Assembly: GCA_037127255.1 (NCBI GenBank)
Contig: JBANSL010000003.1
Span: 48,522,814-48,586,813 of the forward strand
Direction of reading: 5' to 3'
DNA length: 64,000 nt
DNA from: Persicaria tinctoria
Taxonomy: Eukaryota; Streptophyta; Magnoliopsida; Caryophyllales; Polygonaceae
The notes under the pieces: generated by a model
The model's input: only the letters and a program-made list of their open reading frames with translations
The model's database searches: none
Told to the model about the DNA's origin: nothing
Made by a program: the position numbers and the translations under genes
In this document: positions 49,213 to 59,582 of the stretch, piece after piece
How positions within the stretch are numbered: the first letter of the stretch is position 1
Layout of the letters: every line of letters starts with the position of its first letter

Positions 49213-49482
49213 TTATTCTTCCACCTTTGCCATGTCACCCACACAAAGGAAAATATCCCACAATTCCGGCCAATCCAAACCATAAAAACCTTTGTTTTTC
49301 AAAGATTGGGCGAATTCTCGTATCTCGGGAAGCATGCCATCTTGAACGCAAAGTACTTGTTCTTTCAAATCATCTTGGATACCCCGTGAAGCACGGTCGT
49401 CCACTAAATCTTGCACTCTTGTGAGGTAGTGGTGAAAGTATTCTCCTTGGTATTGCCATAACTCCAACTTCATTGCAAACAA
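49213..49482 (-). CDS. gag-like fragment of the nested LTR element
   Basis: About 89 codons starting just after the primer site on the minus strand. LWQYQGEYFHHYLTRVQDLVDD resembles the helical core of retrotransposon gag (W-rich, F..Y..R..DL), and EQVLCVQDGMLPEI follows. It stops 4 bp before the next ORF begins. Too short for a complete gag. Confidence 0.5.
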   Translation of the reverse strand: MFAMKLELWQYQGEYFHHYLTRVQDLVDDRASRGIQDDLKEQVLCVQDGMLPEIREFAQSLKNKGFYGLDWPELWDIFLCVGDMAKVEE

Positions 49483-49515
49483 TTAGAAACGAGGTGTCGT
49501 GAACCGTAAGATAGG

Positions 49516-49533
49516 TCCCCGGCAACGGCGCCA
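49516..49533 (-). other. primer-binding site, tRNA-Asp
   Basis: The minus strand reads TGGCGCCGTTGCCGGGGA, an exact complement of the plant tRNA-Asp 3' end, 4 bp from the LTR. Confidence 0.92.
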
Positions 49534-49537
49534 ATTT

Positions 49538-51292
49538 TGACGGAGGGAAAGTCGTTGATTTACCTCGCCAAAAATAATTCCCAAACAAACAAACAAGTAT
49601 AGTATGCAAGTAAGGGGTCGAACCCTAGAGAATCAAGTATTTCTAAATATTGTGTATTTATCAATATAAAAGAAACGATTTTTATGAATAAAAGAAAATA
49701 ATATTGACAAAAGCAAATAAATGATAGAAGAAAAGCGTTTCCACCTACAAGTTCTCGACTTTGGTTGGTTTTATTGATCATCGAATCCTTTTCAAGTTAT
49801 TACCTTTTCCTACGAATTCCTCCCGTCTTGGTTTATATAGATTAAAAGTCCTACGAGTCCAATTAATCTCTTACACCTCAATGCAACCTTAACACAGTCA
49901 AGATTTAACAAAGGAATATCAAATAGTCCCAAGAACTTGAGCATATAAATAACACCAATTAAACACGGTAAATCAATGTTTAAGATATATGTCAACTCCC
50001 TACATAATCATGCTTCAAACACGGAATCCACAATCTTATGCGTGCTACTACGGAAATAACACAAATACGAAAGTATTAAATCCTAACATGAAATCAATAT
50101 TATCAAGGTAGCTAATCAAGATAACATCAATAACATAATCAATATCACACAAAGAAGTTGAAAGAATTAAAGAGGAAAAATAACTTATATTAGAAACTCA
50201 CAAACCACCAACCAAGTCTCGAAAGTGTAGGCGGAAACTACAAAATTAGCTAAACATGGCTTACCTAAACTTTCTTCTCTTCAATGGTGATTTCTCTACT
50301 TGGAATTAATTCCTTAAAAACTTAAGCCTAGAACATCCTATTTATAAATCTAATGTCTTCCATATATAAGGTAAAAGATAGATAAACTAGATAGAAACTT
50401 CCTAAACAAACTAGATAGAAGATAGACTTTCCAAATTTAATTCAGCGTCAAATTTTGCTGGCAGCGAATGGCGTCAATCAAGCTCCTGTTGGATTTTCGC
50501 TACCACGCTCGCTGGAAGCGAATGTCCATGCCTTAGAATATTTTCAAGATTCTTCGATTCCGTTGTTTTCGCTTCCGCGAGTCCACCCTTCCGCTGCCGC
50601 GAGAGTCTCCATTCGCTGCCGCGAGAGCTTACATCCGCTGCAGCGAATCCGGTCGTCCGCTGGCAGCGACTCCATTCGCTGCCAGCGAGTTTCCTTTCGC
50701 TGGCAGCGAGTCATGCTGCTCCTGGACATGCTTCCGCTGACTCCAGTCGCTGGCAGCGAGATGCCATTCGCTGGCAGCGACTCATGCTCAGGTCGGCCAC
50801 CTTCTCGCACATGTTGTTGCTGACTTGATTCACTGCAGCGGAAAGGCATTCGCTGGCAGCGAAAATCCAACAGAACACCGTCACATAGATCTTCGAAAGA
50901 GCTTTCCAACGCATGCTCATATGCGTCGATCGGACATCCGAGGCGTCCGGAAAGTGCGTTACAAGTTCAGCTCGATGAGCGGACAGCTTTCGCGACTCGC
51001 CCTCGTTTCCGCTCTTAGACCTCGATTTCGTTCTCCGTTGCTCCTTGGGTTGTTCCATTCTCTTCAGGACTTCTTCCTTAAGCTCTCCCAAGTCTCTCCT
51101 TAGCCTTAATTAGCTCCATTCGTTGTGTTCTTTGCCTCGGATCTACGAATCTACATAAAACCATCGAAATAGCGTAGATTCCGAACTTTCCCACAAAATG
51201 AATGATAATCTAATTAACACTAAAACATGATTATATAACAATGAGATGCACCGAAGCTAACCTATAATGCCTATTGGAAACATGCCTTATCA
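49538..51292 (-). repeat. 5' LTR (minus sense) of the nested element, 1755 bp
   Basis: Same ends as the left copy. The palindrome swarm (50,455-50,865) has six exact CGCTGGCAGCG-type words and two one-base variants. Length differs from the partner by 19-bp and 12-bp indels inside the swarm and 1 bp outside it. Confidence 0.93.
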
Positions 51293-52832
51293 TTTTCGTT
51301 GAACTCCCCCTTGCTTTTTAGTCTAGTAATGTTCATATATTGGTGTTTGTCTTGCTTATTTCCTATTGCATTGTATTCCGTTTGGGTGTATGTGATTCTT
51401 ATTGTCATTAAAAGTCATCAGTTAGGGTTTTTTCAGTTTTTCAGGCATTTTTTCTCTGTTGTCTTTCTCAAATGTTTATTTCTTTATAATATCGATGTGA
51501 TGTTTTATTTTTAATTCAATGTCTAATGTATGAGTATATTTTGATTTTGGTTGTGTAGGTTTTCTCTTCTTCAATGGCATTCCCAACCTATACTGAAATA
51601 GACTACGACTACATCGTTGGAACTTATGAAGTTGAAATATCAGGATCTGAGTCAGACTGGTAGGGACCTAGTCTAGTTCATGTGGCCATCCACTCTGACA
51701 GCATTCCCTTGACATTCTATCACACGTCTACTTGGAATGGTTTGCCTATGAGTCTTGATCGCTGCAACGAAGTGCTACAGGATGCAGGAGTAACGGTTGA
51801 GGTTAGAACCCAGGTAGCCAATCGACTTCTAATGGATTACACTAGAAGTTGGTTTGACGTCGATGCTGATCTTGTTGAATATGGTCTTTGTCCTAACATC
51901 AACATCAATGTACATTTTTATGATGACTCTTCGTCTGAAGCAAGCCATGAGTCCGACATAAACGATGACATTCATATGGAGGTTAACCAAGCAGATCCCC
52001 CAGCACCTCCAAAGCCTATGGAGGTTGACGGATTAAGGGAGATATATCATCTTGAGCTTGATGATGATGAATGTCCAATTTGCTTGCTTCCAATGTTGGA
52101 GTCAGATCCTGATCTTCAAACGCCATGCCAACATCACTTTCATCCAAATTGTTTACGAGCCTGGCTTTTAGTTCAAAACAACTGTCCTCTTTGCCGGGCA
52201 GAATTATAGCTTTAGTTGATATTAGTGTAGTATGTAATTTCATATAGTACTGATGTAACCTAGAATACATTCTATGAATTAAGTTTGTCCTTGATCACAT
52301 TTGTTTCTGGTTTATATTCAAATTATGGTAATATTTGACATTTAAGTATGTCATTTTGTGTGACCCAAGTTGATCATATTGGTGGTTTCTGCTATTGAAG
52401 TTTATGTCTTGACATTTGCTGATATTAAAACTTAAGTGTGTGACACTATTAGGGTAAGTCCCAAAGTAGCGCTGACACTGATTTTAGGTACTATTCTTTT
52501 TGTGATTTTCAAGTTTATGATGTTGCACGAATTGGCAATTGTTCAAAGTCTTTTTGTTACATTGTTGGTTAGAGTAGTTGTATCTATTGGTGACAATATT
52601 CTTATATATTTGGTTGTTTTCTGTTTTTGATATTTTTGTGATGACACTAGGTGGATAAGGCTAAAAGTATTGCTGACACGAGTTAGGTAATGTCTTCCAA
52701 TGATAACTATAACTCAAATAACTGCAATCCGTTTTCAGTTATTAGTTTTACAGTTTTGACAGTTTTTTTTATAGTTACTCTGAAATCAACTGTCACAAAT
52801 AACTGTGACAACATGAAAACTGTCTACTTGTT

Positions 52833-52845
52833 GCCTATATATATC
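52833..52845 (+). promoter_or_regulatory. TATA box of the 130-aa gene
   Basis: CCTATATATATCC about 75 bp before ATG 52,918. An in-frame ATG at 52,690 lies upstream of this box and is therefore unlikely to be the start. Confidence 0.5.
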
Positions 52846-52917
52846 CATTCATCATTCTTTGGTATCCATTGGAGCCTGAAAACTGGTTTTAACAGAAACA
52901 CATCCCTCTCTAAAAAT

Positions 52918-53384
52918 ATGAACTATGGTAACACTGTCGGGTTTTGCACGAGTTTCCATCAATTGATGGATGTCCTGGATAGTGTTGTTTACCTTGGTTA
53001 TCACATGAATCTAGTTGATGAAGCATGCGAGACGAACAAAGAGGCCCGCAGGGCCGAGTTGTTGGAGGTTGTTGTCGTTCATTACACATTATATGAGGAA
53101 TACCAAAGATCCATAATAGCAACTGAACATCACGTTCGGATTGCGGCCAAAGATGAAGATGGTGAAGCATTATCAAAGGTAATATTTGAAGTTTTATCCA
53201 TAAATTTTTTTTTCATACTGTGATTGAGTCTTGTCTTTTATCTTTTATATAGATGGAAAGAGAACTGGGCAATCAAAGACAGTTGTTTGAAGATGCAAAG
53301 GACAATCTAATGGGGTGTGTTAAAGAGGTTTTAGATGCAGAAATGGAAAGGAGGAAGAAGATTGATGCCTTCTTAGGGCCGTAG
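52918..53384 (+). CDS. 130-aa helical protein of the MULE, unknown function
   Basis: Two exons, 52,918-53,178 and 53,253-53,384, phase 0, donor TCAAAG|GTAATA, acceptor TTTATATAG. No lesion. The protein is predicted mostly helical: HQLMDVLDSVVYLGYHMNL, EACETNKEARRAELLEV, then a charged coiled coil ending EVLDAEMERRKKIDAFL. No signal peptide or zinc motif. I do not recognise the family. As a second small intact gene beside an apparently intact transposase it invites comparison with the accessory MURB protein of maize MuDR, but I see no sequence reason to equate them. Confidence 0.65.
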
Positions 53385-54052
53385 TTCTTCTATATTAATA
53401 CGTATTAACATTGGTACTTATTTATATGTTGAATGTATTTTTTATTTTTTTGTTATTTTAGTTTATATGTGTTTCATCATAATGATATGATGCAATATAT
53501 TAATATCATAGTAATCATATAATTATTTTGTAATTTCCTTCCTCATATTTCAAATTATAAATTGGGACTGAAGTTTTACGTCTATCCCTTGGTATACGGC
53601 GGACATATTTGATTAGTTTGTGGATTGTTTTGGTAAAAGTAGTGCTGACACTGTCTAACTAAGTTTTTATGTTACTCGTAATTTGCTCAACATCATCTTA
53701 GTTTTGCTAAACACTAGTTTACAATTGCACAACAAACGAATGGATATTATTAAAATCAACTGTTTGAATAACATAGACCACTTGATTATAAGCGCAGAGA
53801 ATTGTGCTGACACATTGAAGAACAAACACAACTGTTTAATAGCAGTTATAGTTGTATGCATCTTGACAAATACTATCCATCAAAAACCCACATGGACAAC
53901 AAACGTCTTAACGGGTACGAGAAACCTGACCACAGTGACAACAACTGTCTTAATTGGTATGAGAAGAATTTTCAGAAGTAGCATATAAAACTGTCTACAC
54001 CAAAATTCATTCCAAAGTTTGAAAATAAAACACGAAATTGTGTTATGGTTGT
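53385..54052. other. MULE spacer, no gene seen
   Basis: AT-rich 3' flank. It contains AGTGCTGACACTG (53,642) and a GCTCAACATCAT...TTTGCTAAACA unit (53,683-53,730). Confidence 0.5.
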
Positions 54053-57000
54053 TCACCCAAGATTCAGTCTCTGCCCCTGAATTCCTTTTGAAGTTATTCT
54101 TGCATGGGATTTTGCTGCCTTCACAACATCTGCGTTCACTTCATTTAACTCTGAACATACTATATCTGTCAGATACTTCACACCCAGCTTTGAAATATTC
54201 TTGAAACTGCCCTTTTCCAATCCACACTTGTACCCTCTCTCTGTCCCAAAGAAGGTCTCCATGTCTCGCATGAGGCATACTCCAGAATATTGAACTTTCT
54301 CCTCTCCAGCCCATGTGATGTGAAGTTTTGATGGTGTTGCATCTGACACTATTTCTGCCTTTGCTGGGAGCCCCTTCTCTGTTAGATAAGCAATCAGCAT
54401 ATCGCCCTGCATGGATTGAATTAGAATTCACGTAATTGTAATTATAAAATGAGTTGATATTTAAATGAAATTAAGAGAAGGAAAGAAATATTAGATATCA
54501 GTAGTAAAACTTACCAAACATTCAAAGGGTGGTGTGAAGGGTCTAATTGGATCACCGGAAGGTGGTGTGACATCAACAATTTGGACCATTTTGTTTTTAA
54601 AGTTGAAGACAACCATGACATAGTCTGCTGTTCGTTCAACCCCAAATACAATCTAATCAACATAATAAAAAACAAATAAACATTAGTGATTGGTCTTCTG
54701 AACTTTATTTATTTAATTGCAAGGTAGTACCATGTCTATATCCTTCAAAGAAAGGTGTGGTGACGATGACAACACAGTATCCATGTGGAGGTTAAACCTC
54801 TTGAACTGTTCATCAGAAGCTCGTACTGATACACTCGCTACATTAAACTGGTTGAAGAATAGAAATTAATAAAAAATCAGACGAATTGTAATAACGGCTA
54901 ACAATGGAGTGTAATTGAAAGTTAAAATTGTAAGAATATTACAGTTTTATTGATATTGACAAAAAGTCTTGCAGGTGATTGAGCACTTTTATACCGTTCC
55001 TTGTGGTTGAGGATAGCTGTCCATGCACCAATAACGACACTAGACAAGTGGGTTTCATCCTCAAGCGTAGCCATGTCTGTTCTAACAATTTCAACAGACT
55101 TGTGCTTAAACAAAATTTCCCTGCAATGTCAATTATTTTTAAGATGGATTATATGAAAATAACCTTTTACTTCTAACTGAACATACTTTAAGAAGGTTAA
55201 GTTTAAAATGAACTTACGTGCTGTGTGGTGTTTTCATTGCTAAATAGGCTGAAACAGTGAGCTCAATTTCAGAGATAGGATCTGTAATGTCAACAACACG
55301 GGAGTAATATGGGCTTCTCAAAGATGCAGAAGGTTTATGTGCTCTCCTTGTAGCTTCTTCTCTCTTCGGGTTATTAAGTTGATCTGCAGCATTTCCATCA
55401 ACTATGTTGATCCGCGGCGACCTTCTTGGTGGCAAGGCAGTAGGGAGAATGCATTCTATTGTATCTCCCAAAGGGTTCACTGGTGGAGTATTAGCTTTAA
55501 TTTGAGTGGGTAGGGGTTTAGGAGTAGCTTCACCACGCTGTTGTATTGGAGCCCCCCCATTGCTGTCTGGGGGAGTCTGGGCTGCTTCATTAGCATTCTT
55601 CACTTCAACCGATGTGTTCAATGACGTCCCTTCATCTTTCTTAAAAGCAGGGTCATCTAGAAATATATCAAAGGAAAATTCTCCGTCCACTTTTATATTT
55701 GATTTCATTTTTTGCTTGTTGAGATATGCCATTTCGATTTGAGTGATGCAATCTAAAAAAACAGGGTATGCCCAGAATTTCTCTTGTGATTCGGTAAAAT
55801 ATGGGCTTACAGGGTCATTCATATTTGACATGTTAGCAGCATTCGTAGCCGTAGGTGCCTCAGAAATGACATTTTCCACCCCTAAAAGCTGGTTTGCTCC
55901 ATTTAGAAGCGTTTGCACCTTGTCATCATTTTGTAGTTCAATCGGGACTTTCATAGACCACTCAGCAAAATCAGAAACAGCAGATGCAAGTGCAGAAGTC
56001 TTTTGAGCAAATAACTTTATCCAACTCTAGAAGATAACATCACATAAAAAATAAGAATAAAAAGTCATCAGTAAATACCAGAACATTGCTGTACTGTAAT
56101 AATATTACATTGAATTGGTTGAAATAATTCATACAAACCTCAACTGGGGGTGTCTCTTTCTCTGGATCAGCATGGTGACTGGTGCCTTCACCGTGCAGTA
56201 GGTTGTGGACAAGCTGTAGATTGTACGTCTTGATGGTGAGGCACAACTTGGCGAGGCTGGACTAAGCCACAACCAAAGCCTCCAGTACTTATATCATCAG
56301 TTTCTCGTTGGCGCAAGATTTTGTAATTTATGCCAACGAAAACCGGGAAAGAACGAGTCATTCTTCTTAGAGATGTGCTTGTGAATAATTTCACCCTATC
56401 CATGTAAAACAACTGGCACACCAAGGGGGTAAACATATATCAGTATAACGATTGATCAGTGAATGCTGACATAAAGAATATTGTAGACATGTAGATAAAA
56501 GTATGAGGGGTGACATTTGGACTACTGATATGGTAAAGAAACTAAGTTAACGTCAGAGCGAAGGTTTGAAAAAAATACTTACAACCAAGAATAACAGAGG
56601 CCCTCTGAAATGGCCATTCTTGTTCTTTTCCCAGCTTCTCTTTGCATCGACCAAACTTTCCAACACAATAGCACACCAATTTAGGTCTTTCAGGTCACCC
56701 AATTCAGGAACTACTCTTATTAAACTGTGGTTGGCATGCCCGTTTCCTAGTGTATCAACCAAGATAGAGTCCAGTATAACGATAAAGTTCAGAAGGAATT
56801 GATCACTGCAGTCAGTGTCAGCTATCAATTTTTCCATAACAATAGCTGTTGTTATATTGTCCTGGACATCAAATGTGGTTTTCCACTCTTGCACAAGATT
56901 GAAATTCTCTTTAGGTGATTTTCTTCCAACTAAAACTTTCCCCATTTGGAATCCCATTGTGATATGCACGTCTATTTCTGCAATTTCAAGTTCGCCTCCA

Positions 57001-57993
57001 TTAGCCAACACCAAGCAACACTTGTTAGGGTCAAACTGCTCCACTAACCAATACGAAAGAAGTAGTGGTAGGGTAACAATCTCCAAGTTGAACAAAAATC
57101 CAAAGCCAATATCCTCAATCATTTTCCTTTGCTTGGCATTCAATTTTTTCAAGGACGACACCAACAAGCGTGGGCTTGACCGTGATTTCAATGATGGGAG
57201 ATTTTTTTGTCTAGTGTTTCTCTCACTCCTCACAACCAGCTGCCTGTTTTCTTCGACAGGTTGTATTGTTGTGGTATCTGTTTGCTCATCAGATGTTATG
57301 ATATTCACAGTTGGGTTTACATGTTCAACAACCGTCTCATTAGGCGAATGTGTTTCCAGCCTTGCAATTTCAATGGTCTCCACAGCAACAGTGCTAACAC
57401 GAAGATCAATTGCAGGGTGCACTTCTCTCTTTTTGTTTTTTCTTACAAGGGGTTGCGAATCTTTGGATTCAAGTGATATACAACCCTCCCCTGCTTCCAA
57501 GGATTTTGCAGTCTCAGTATCAACAGACAGTTCATCTTTGAAGGGAGGTGGATCTCTAGATAAATCAACTACTGGAGGTTTAACCCCAGATCGTTTTGAT
57601 CTCTTCGAATTTCTATTTTGACTGTCTAGAACAGGTGAATCACTTACACTCTGCGGACGTTTACCTATAGAATGAACACTTACAATCAATTTATACAAAT
57701 ATAATTGGAAATACTGTGAAAGACTGTATGTTATGCCGAACAAATTCCCAAATTCGCAAATTCAACCTCTAGATTAATCACATTAACTTCAATTTATTAT
57801 GCCAAAGAGATTGAAATAGCAATGGTAGATCTTGTAAGGATGAATAATTGCTTGATTATAAACATTAAATTCGCTTGAACAAGTGCGATTTTTCCTAATT
57901 TTCGTGGGAAACTAAGCCCTAAACCGTACTCGTTCGAATTTGAACTTTAATACACAGAAAACACGAAATCAAACCTTTCGGATCTGAAGACAT
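54053..57993 (-). pseudogene. plant-mobile-domain-like / Ulp1-like gene, catalytically dead
   Basis: Minus-strand gene from ATG 57,993 (19-nt exon), then exon 56,583-57,664, a third from 56,412, 55,218-56,026, about 54,944-55,121, 54,728-54,850, 54,516-54,655 and 54,053-54,411. Exon 2 has the mobile-domain-like stretch KMIEDIGFGFLFNLEI, LSYWLVEQFDP, DLKDLNWCAIVLESL. Later exons match the Ulp1 family C-terminus, including NFKNKMVQIVDV, LMRDMETFF and YKCGLEKG. Where Ulp1 has H before YYLVVF, this copy has D (TADYVMVVF). Where DCGV carries the nucleophile, it has YSGV (Cys to Ser). A TGA near 56,189 in exon 3 implies a frameshift or different splicing. Expected product: a pseudoprotease, if any. 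Confidence 0.7.
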
Positions 57994-58270
57994 CTTTATG
58001 TATATGATAGATCTCCTTCTTACAAGCCTATAATCAAGCCTCAGGCAATCTCGCAGAGAAATGGACAGAGTAGATTTAGCTTGAGGAAGAAACTAAAACA
58101 AGGTGATGGAAAGCTTCTCGAACCTGAAAAGGGTTTTGCGCATTCACACTTAGTTGGGTTTTATATTTTTTTTAGGAAAACCGTTTCCATTTTCTTTTTT
58201 TTTGTTTGCTAATAATTCTGCAATTTTGTGAGACTTTATTTATTTGTTATTATTTTTTATATAATTCCAT
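57994..58270. other. 5' flank of the pseudoprotease gene
   Basis: Leader and AT-rich promoter region of the minus-strand gene. No distinct box chosen. Confidence 0.35.
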
Positions 58271-59410
58271 ACCCTAGTTCTGCTCAACATCATATTATTC
58301 TTGCTCAACAATAGTTTAGAATTGCACATCGCTTGATCCTTGTGAACTCGCTCAATATCACCTTATTTTTGCCCAACGATAGTATATGTATTGCACAAGA
58401 ACACCACTTTGGTACCAACAACTTCTTATTTTTATATATTAATGCTTTCATATTTGCTTAATAGTTTACTGCTCAACATTGTATTATTCTTGTTCATCAA
58501 TGGAATAAAAGTGCACAACATATTATGCCTGGGGAAAACTTGCTCAACATCAATTTATTTTTGCTCAACGATTGTACATATATTGCACAACAACACTTTG
58601 TTTGCAACGACATCTTATTTTTGTTTATTTACGATTTCATAGTTGTTTAATACATTATTGCTCAACATTGTCTTATTTTTGCTCATCAATGGAATAAACC
58701 TGCACAACATATTATGCCTGGGGAAAACTTGCTCAACATCAATTTATTTTTGCTCAACGATAGTACATATATTGCACAACAACACTTTGTTTGCAACGAC
58801 ATCTTATTTTTGTTTATTTACGATTTAATAGTTGTTTAATACATTATTGCTCAACATCTTCTTATTTTTGCTCATCAATGGAATAAAACTGCACAACATA
58901 TTATGCATGGGGAAATCTTGCTTGCCATAACTTTATTTTTGCTCAACCATAGTATATATATTGCACAACAACACTTTGTTTGCAACGGTATTTAATTTCT
59001 ATCTATTTACGCTTTGATAGTTGTTTAATAGATTATTGCTCGACATTGTCTTATTTTTGCTCATCAATGGAATAAAAGTGCACAACAACACTTTGTTTGC
59101 AATGGCATCTAATTTTGTTTTCAAAGTTTCTTTTTAAATTATTGCTCAACATGCTCTTATTTCTGCTCATGAATAGATTAAAACTGCATAACAAAGTACA
59201 AAGGGGGAAATCTTGCTCAACATCATTGTATTTTCGCACAACGTTAGTACATATATTGCACAACAACACTTTGTTTGGAACGAAATGTTAGTTTTATCTA
59301 ATTATGGCTTCATAGTTGCTTAAGAGTTTGTTGCTCAACATGATCTTATTTTTGCTCATCAATAGAATTTATTTGCACAACATATTATAAATTGGGAAAA
59401 CTTGCTTAGC
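58271..59410. repeat. 189-bp tandem array
   Basis: GCTCAACATTGTCTTATTTT-type starts at 58,471, 58,660, 58,849 and 59,038 (exact 189-bp steps), then 59,144 (a unit shortened to 106 bp) and 59,333. Each unit holds GCACAACATATTATGCCTGG, TTTGCTCAACGAT and GCACAACAACACTTTG. ORFs here are repeat translations. Confidence 0.93.
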
Positions 59411-59412
59411 AT

Positions 59413-59582
59413 GGTAAAATACTGATGACAGAATTTGTGCTGACAGACTTATCTTGAATTAGTGAATAAATGTTAATAAGCAAAAACAAATATCATTTAC
59501 AAATTTATAAACTGTATTATCCACTAACATTACTCTTATACAATACTGATGACAGAATTTGTGCTGACAGCCTTATCTTGAA
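59413..59582. repeat. direct repeat at the transposase 3' end
   Basis: A word of about 40 bp containing CTGATGACAGAATTTGTGCTG and CTTATCTTGAAT occurs at 59,413-59,459 and 59,541-59,583; the second copy overlaps the transposase stop. A related word is in intron 2 at 60,686. Confidence 0.85.

Larger units (their letters stand above)
44840..51292 (-). mobile_element. non-autonomous LTR retrotransposon, TTTTC target duplication
   Basis: Two near-identical LTRs in the same orientation (44,840-46,626 and 49,538-51,292), starting TGACGGAGGG and ending CTTATCA, flanked by TTTTC at 44,835-44,839 and 51,293-51,297. A tRNA-Asp primer site is at the right and a G-rich polypurine tract at the left, so the element runs on the minus strand. 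The 2.9-kb interior has only gag-like scraps, no protease, RT or integrase. It is the youngest insertion here by LTR similarity. It sits in the 5'UTR intron of RING copy 2. Confidence 0.95.
44612..52209 (+). pseudogene. RING-H2-type protein, copy 2 (nonsense codon, retroelement in intron)
   Basis: A non-coding exon ends at about 44,723 (TTTCAAG, donor GTGCGA, as in copy 1), with a TATA-like TTATTTATA near 44,612. The 5'UTR intron now runs to 51,558 because it contains the 6.45-kb LTR element. Coding exon 51,574-52,209 aligns with copy 1 throughout (TWNGLPMSLDRCN, RTQVANRLLMDYTRSWF, VEYGLCPNI). Its RING is complete: CPICLLP, TPCQHHFHPNCLRAW, NCPLCRAEL. Codon 30 is TAG (51,661-51,663) where copy 1 has Tyr (VYGPS). 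Downstream in-frame ATGs exist, but most of the N-terminus would be lost. Confidence 0.8.

Noticed and set aside
49516..49533. Possible tRNA-Asp gene end
   Set aside because: Only the 18-nt 3' end is present and it abuts an LTR, so it is a primer-binding site.
52690..52917. N-terminal extension of the 130-aa protein
   Set aside because: The extension includes the putative TATA box and a T-rich hydrophobic run, so it is read as promoter/UTR.
58391..59291. Cys-rich repeated small ORFs
   Set aside because: Translations of the 189-bp tandem array; the same peptide repeats because the DNA does.
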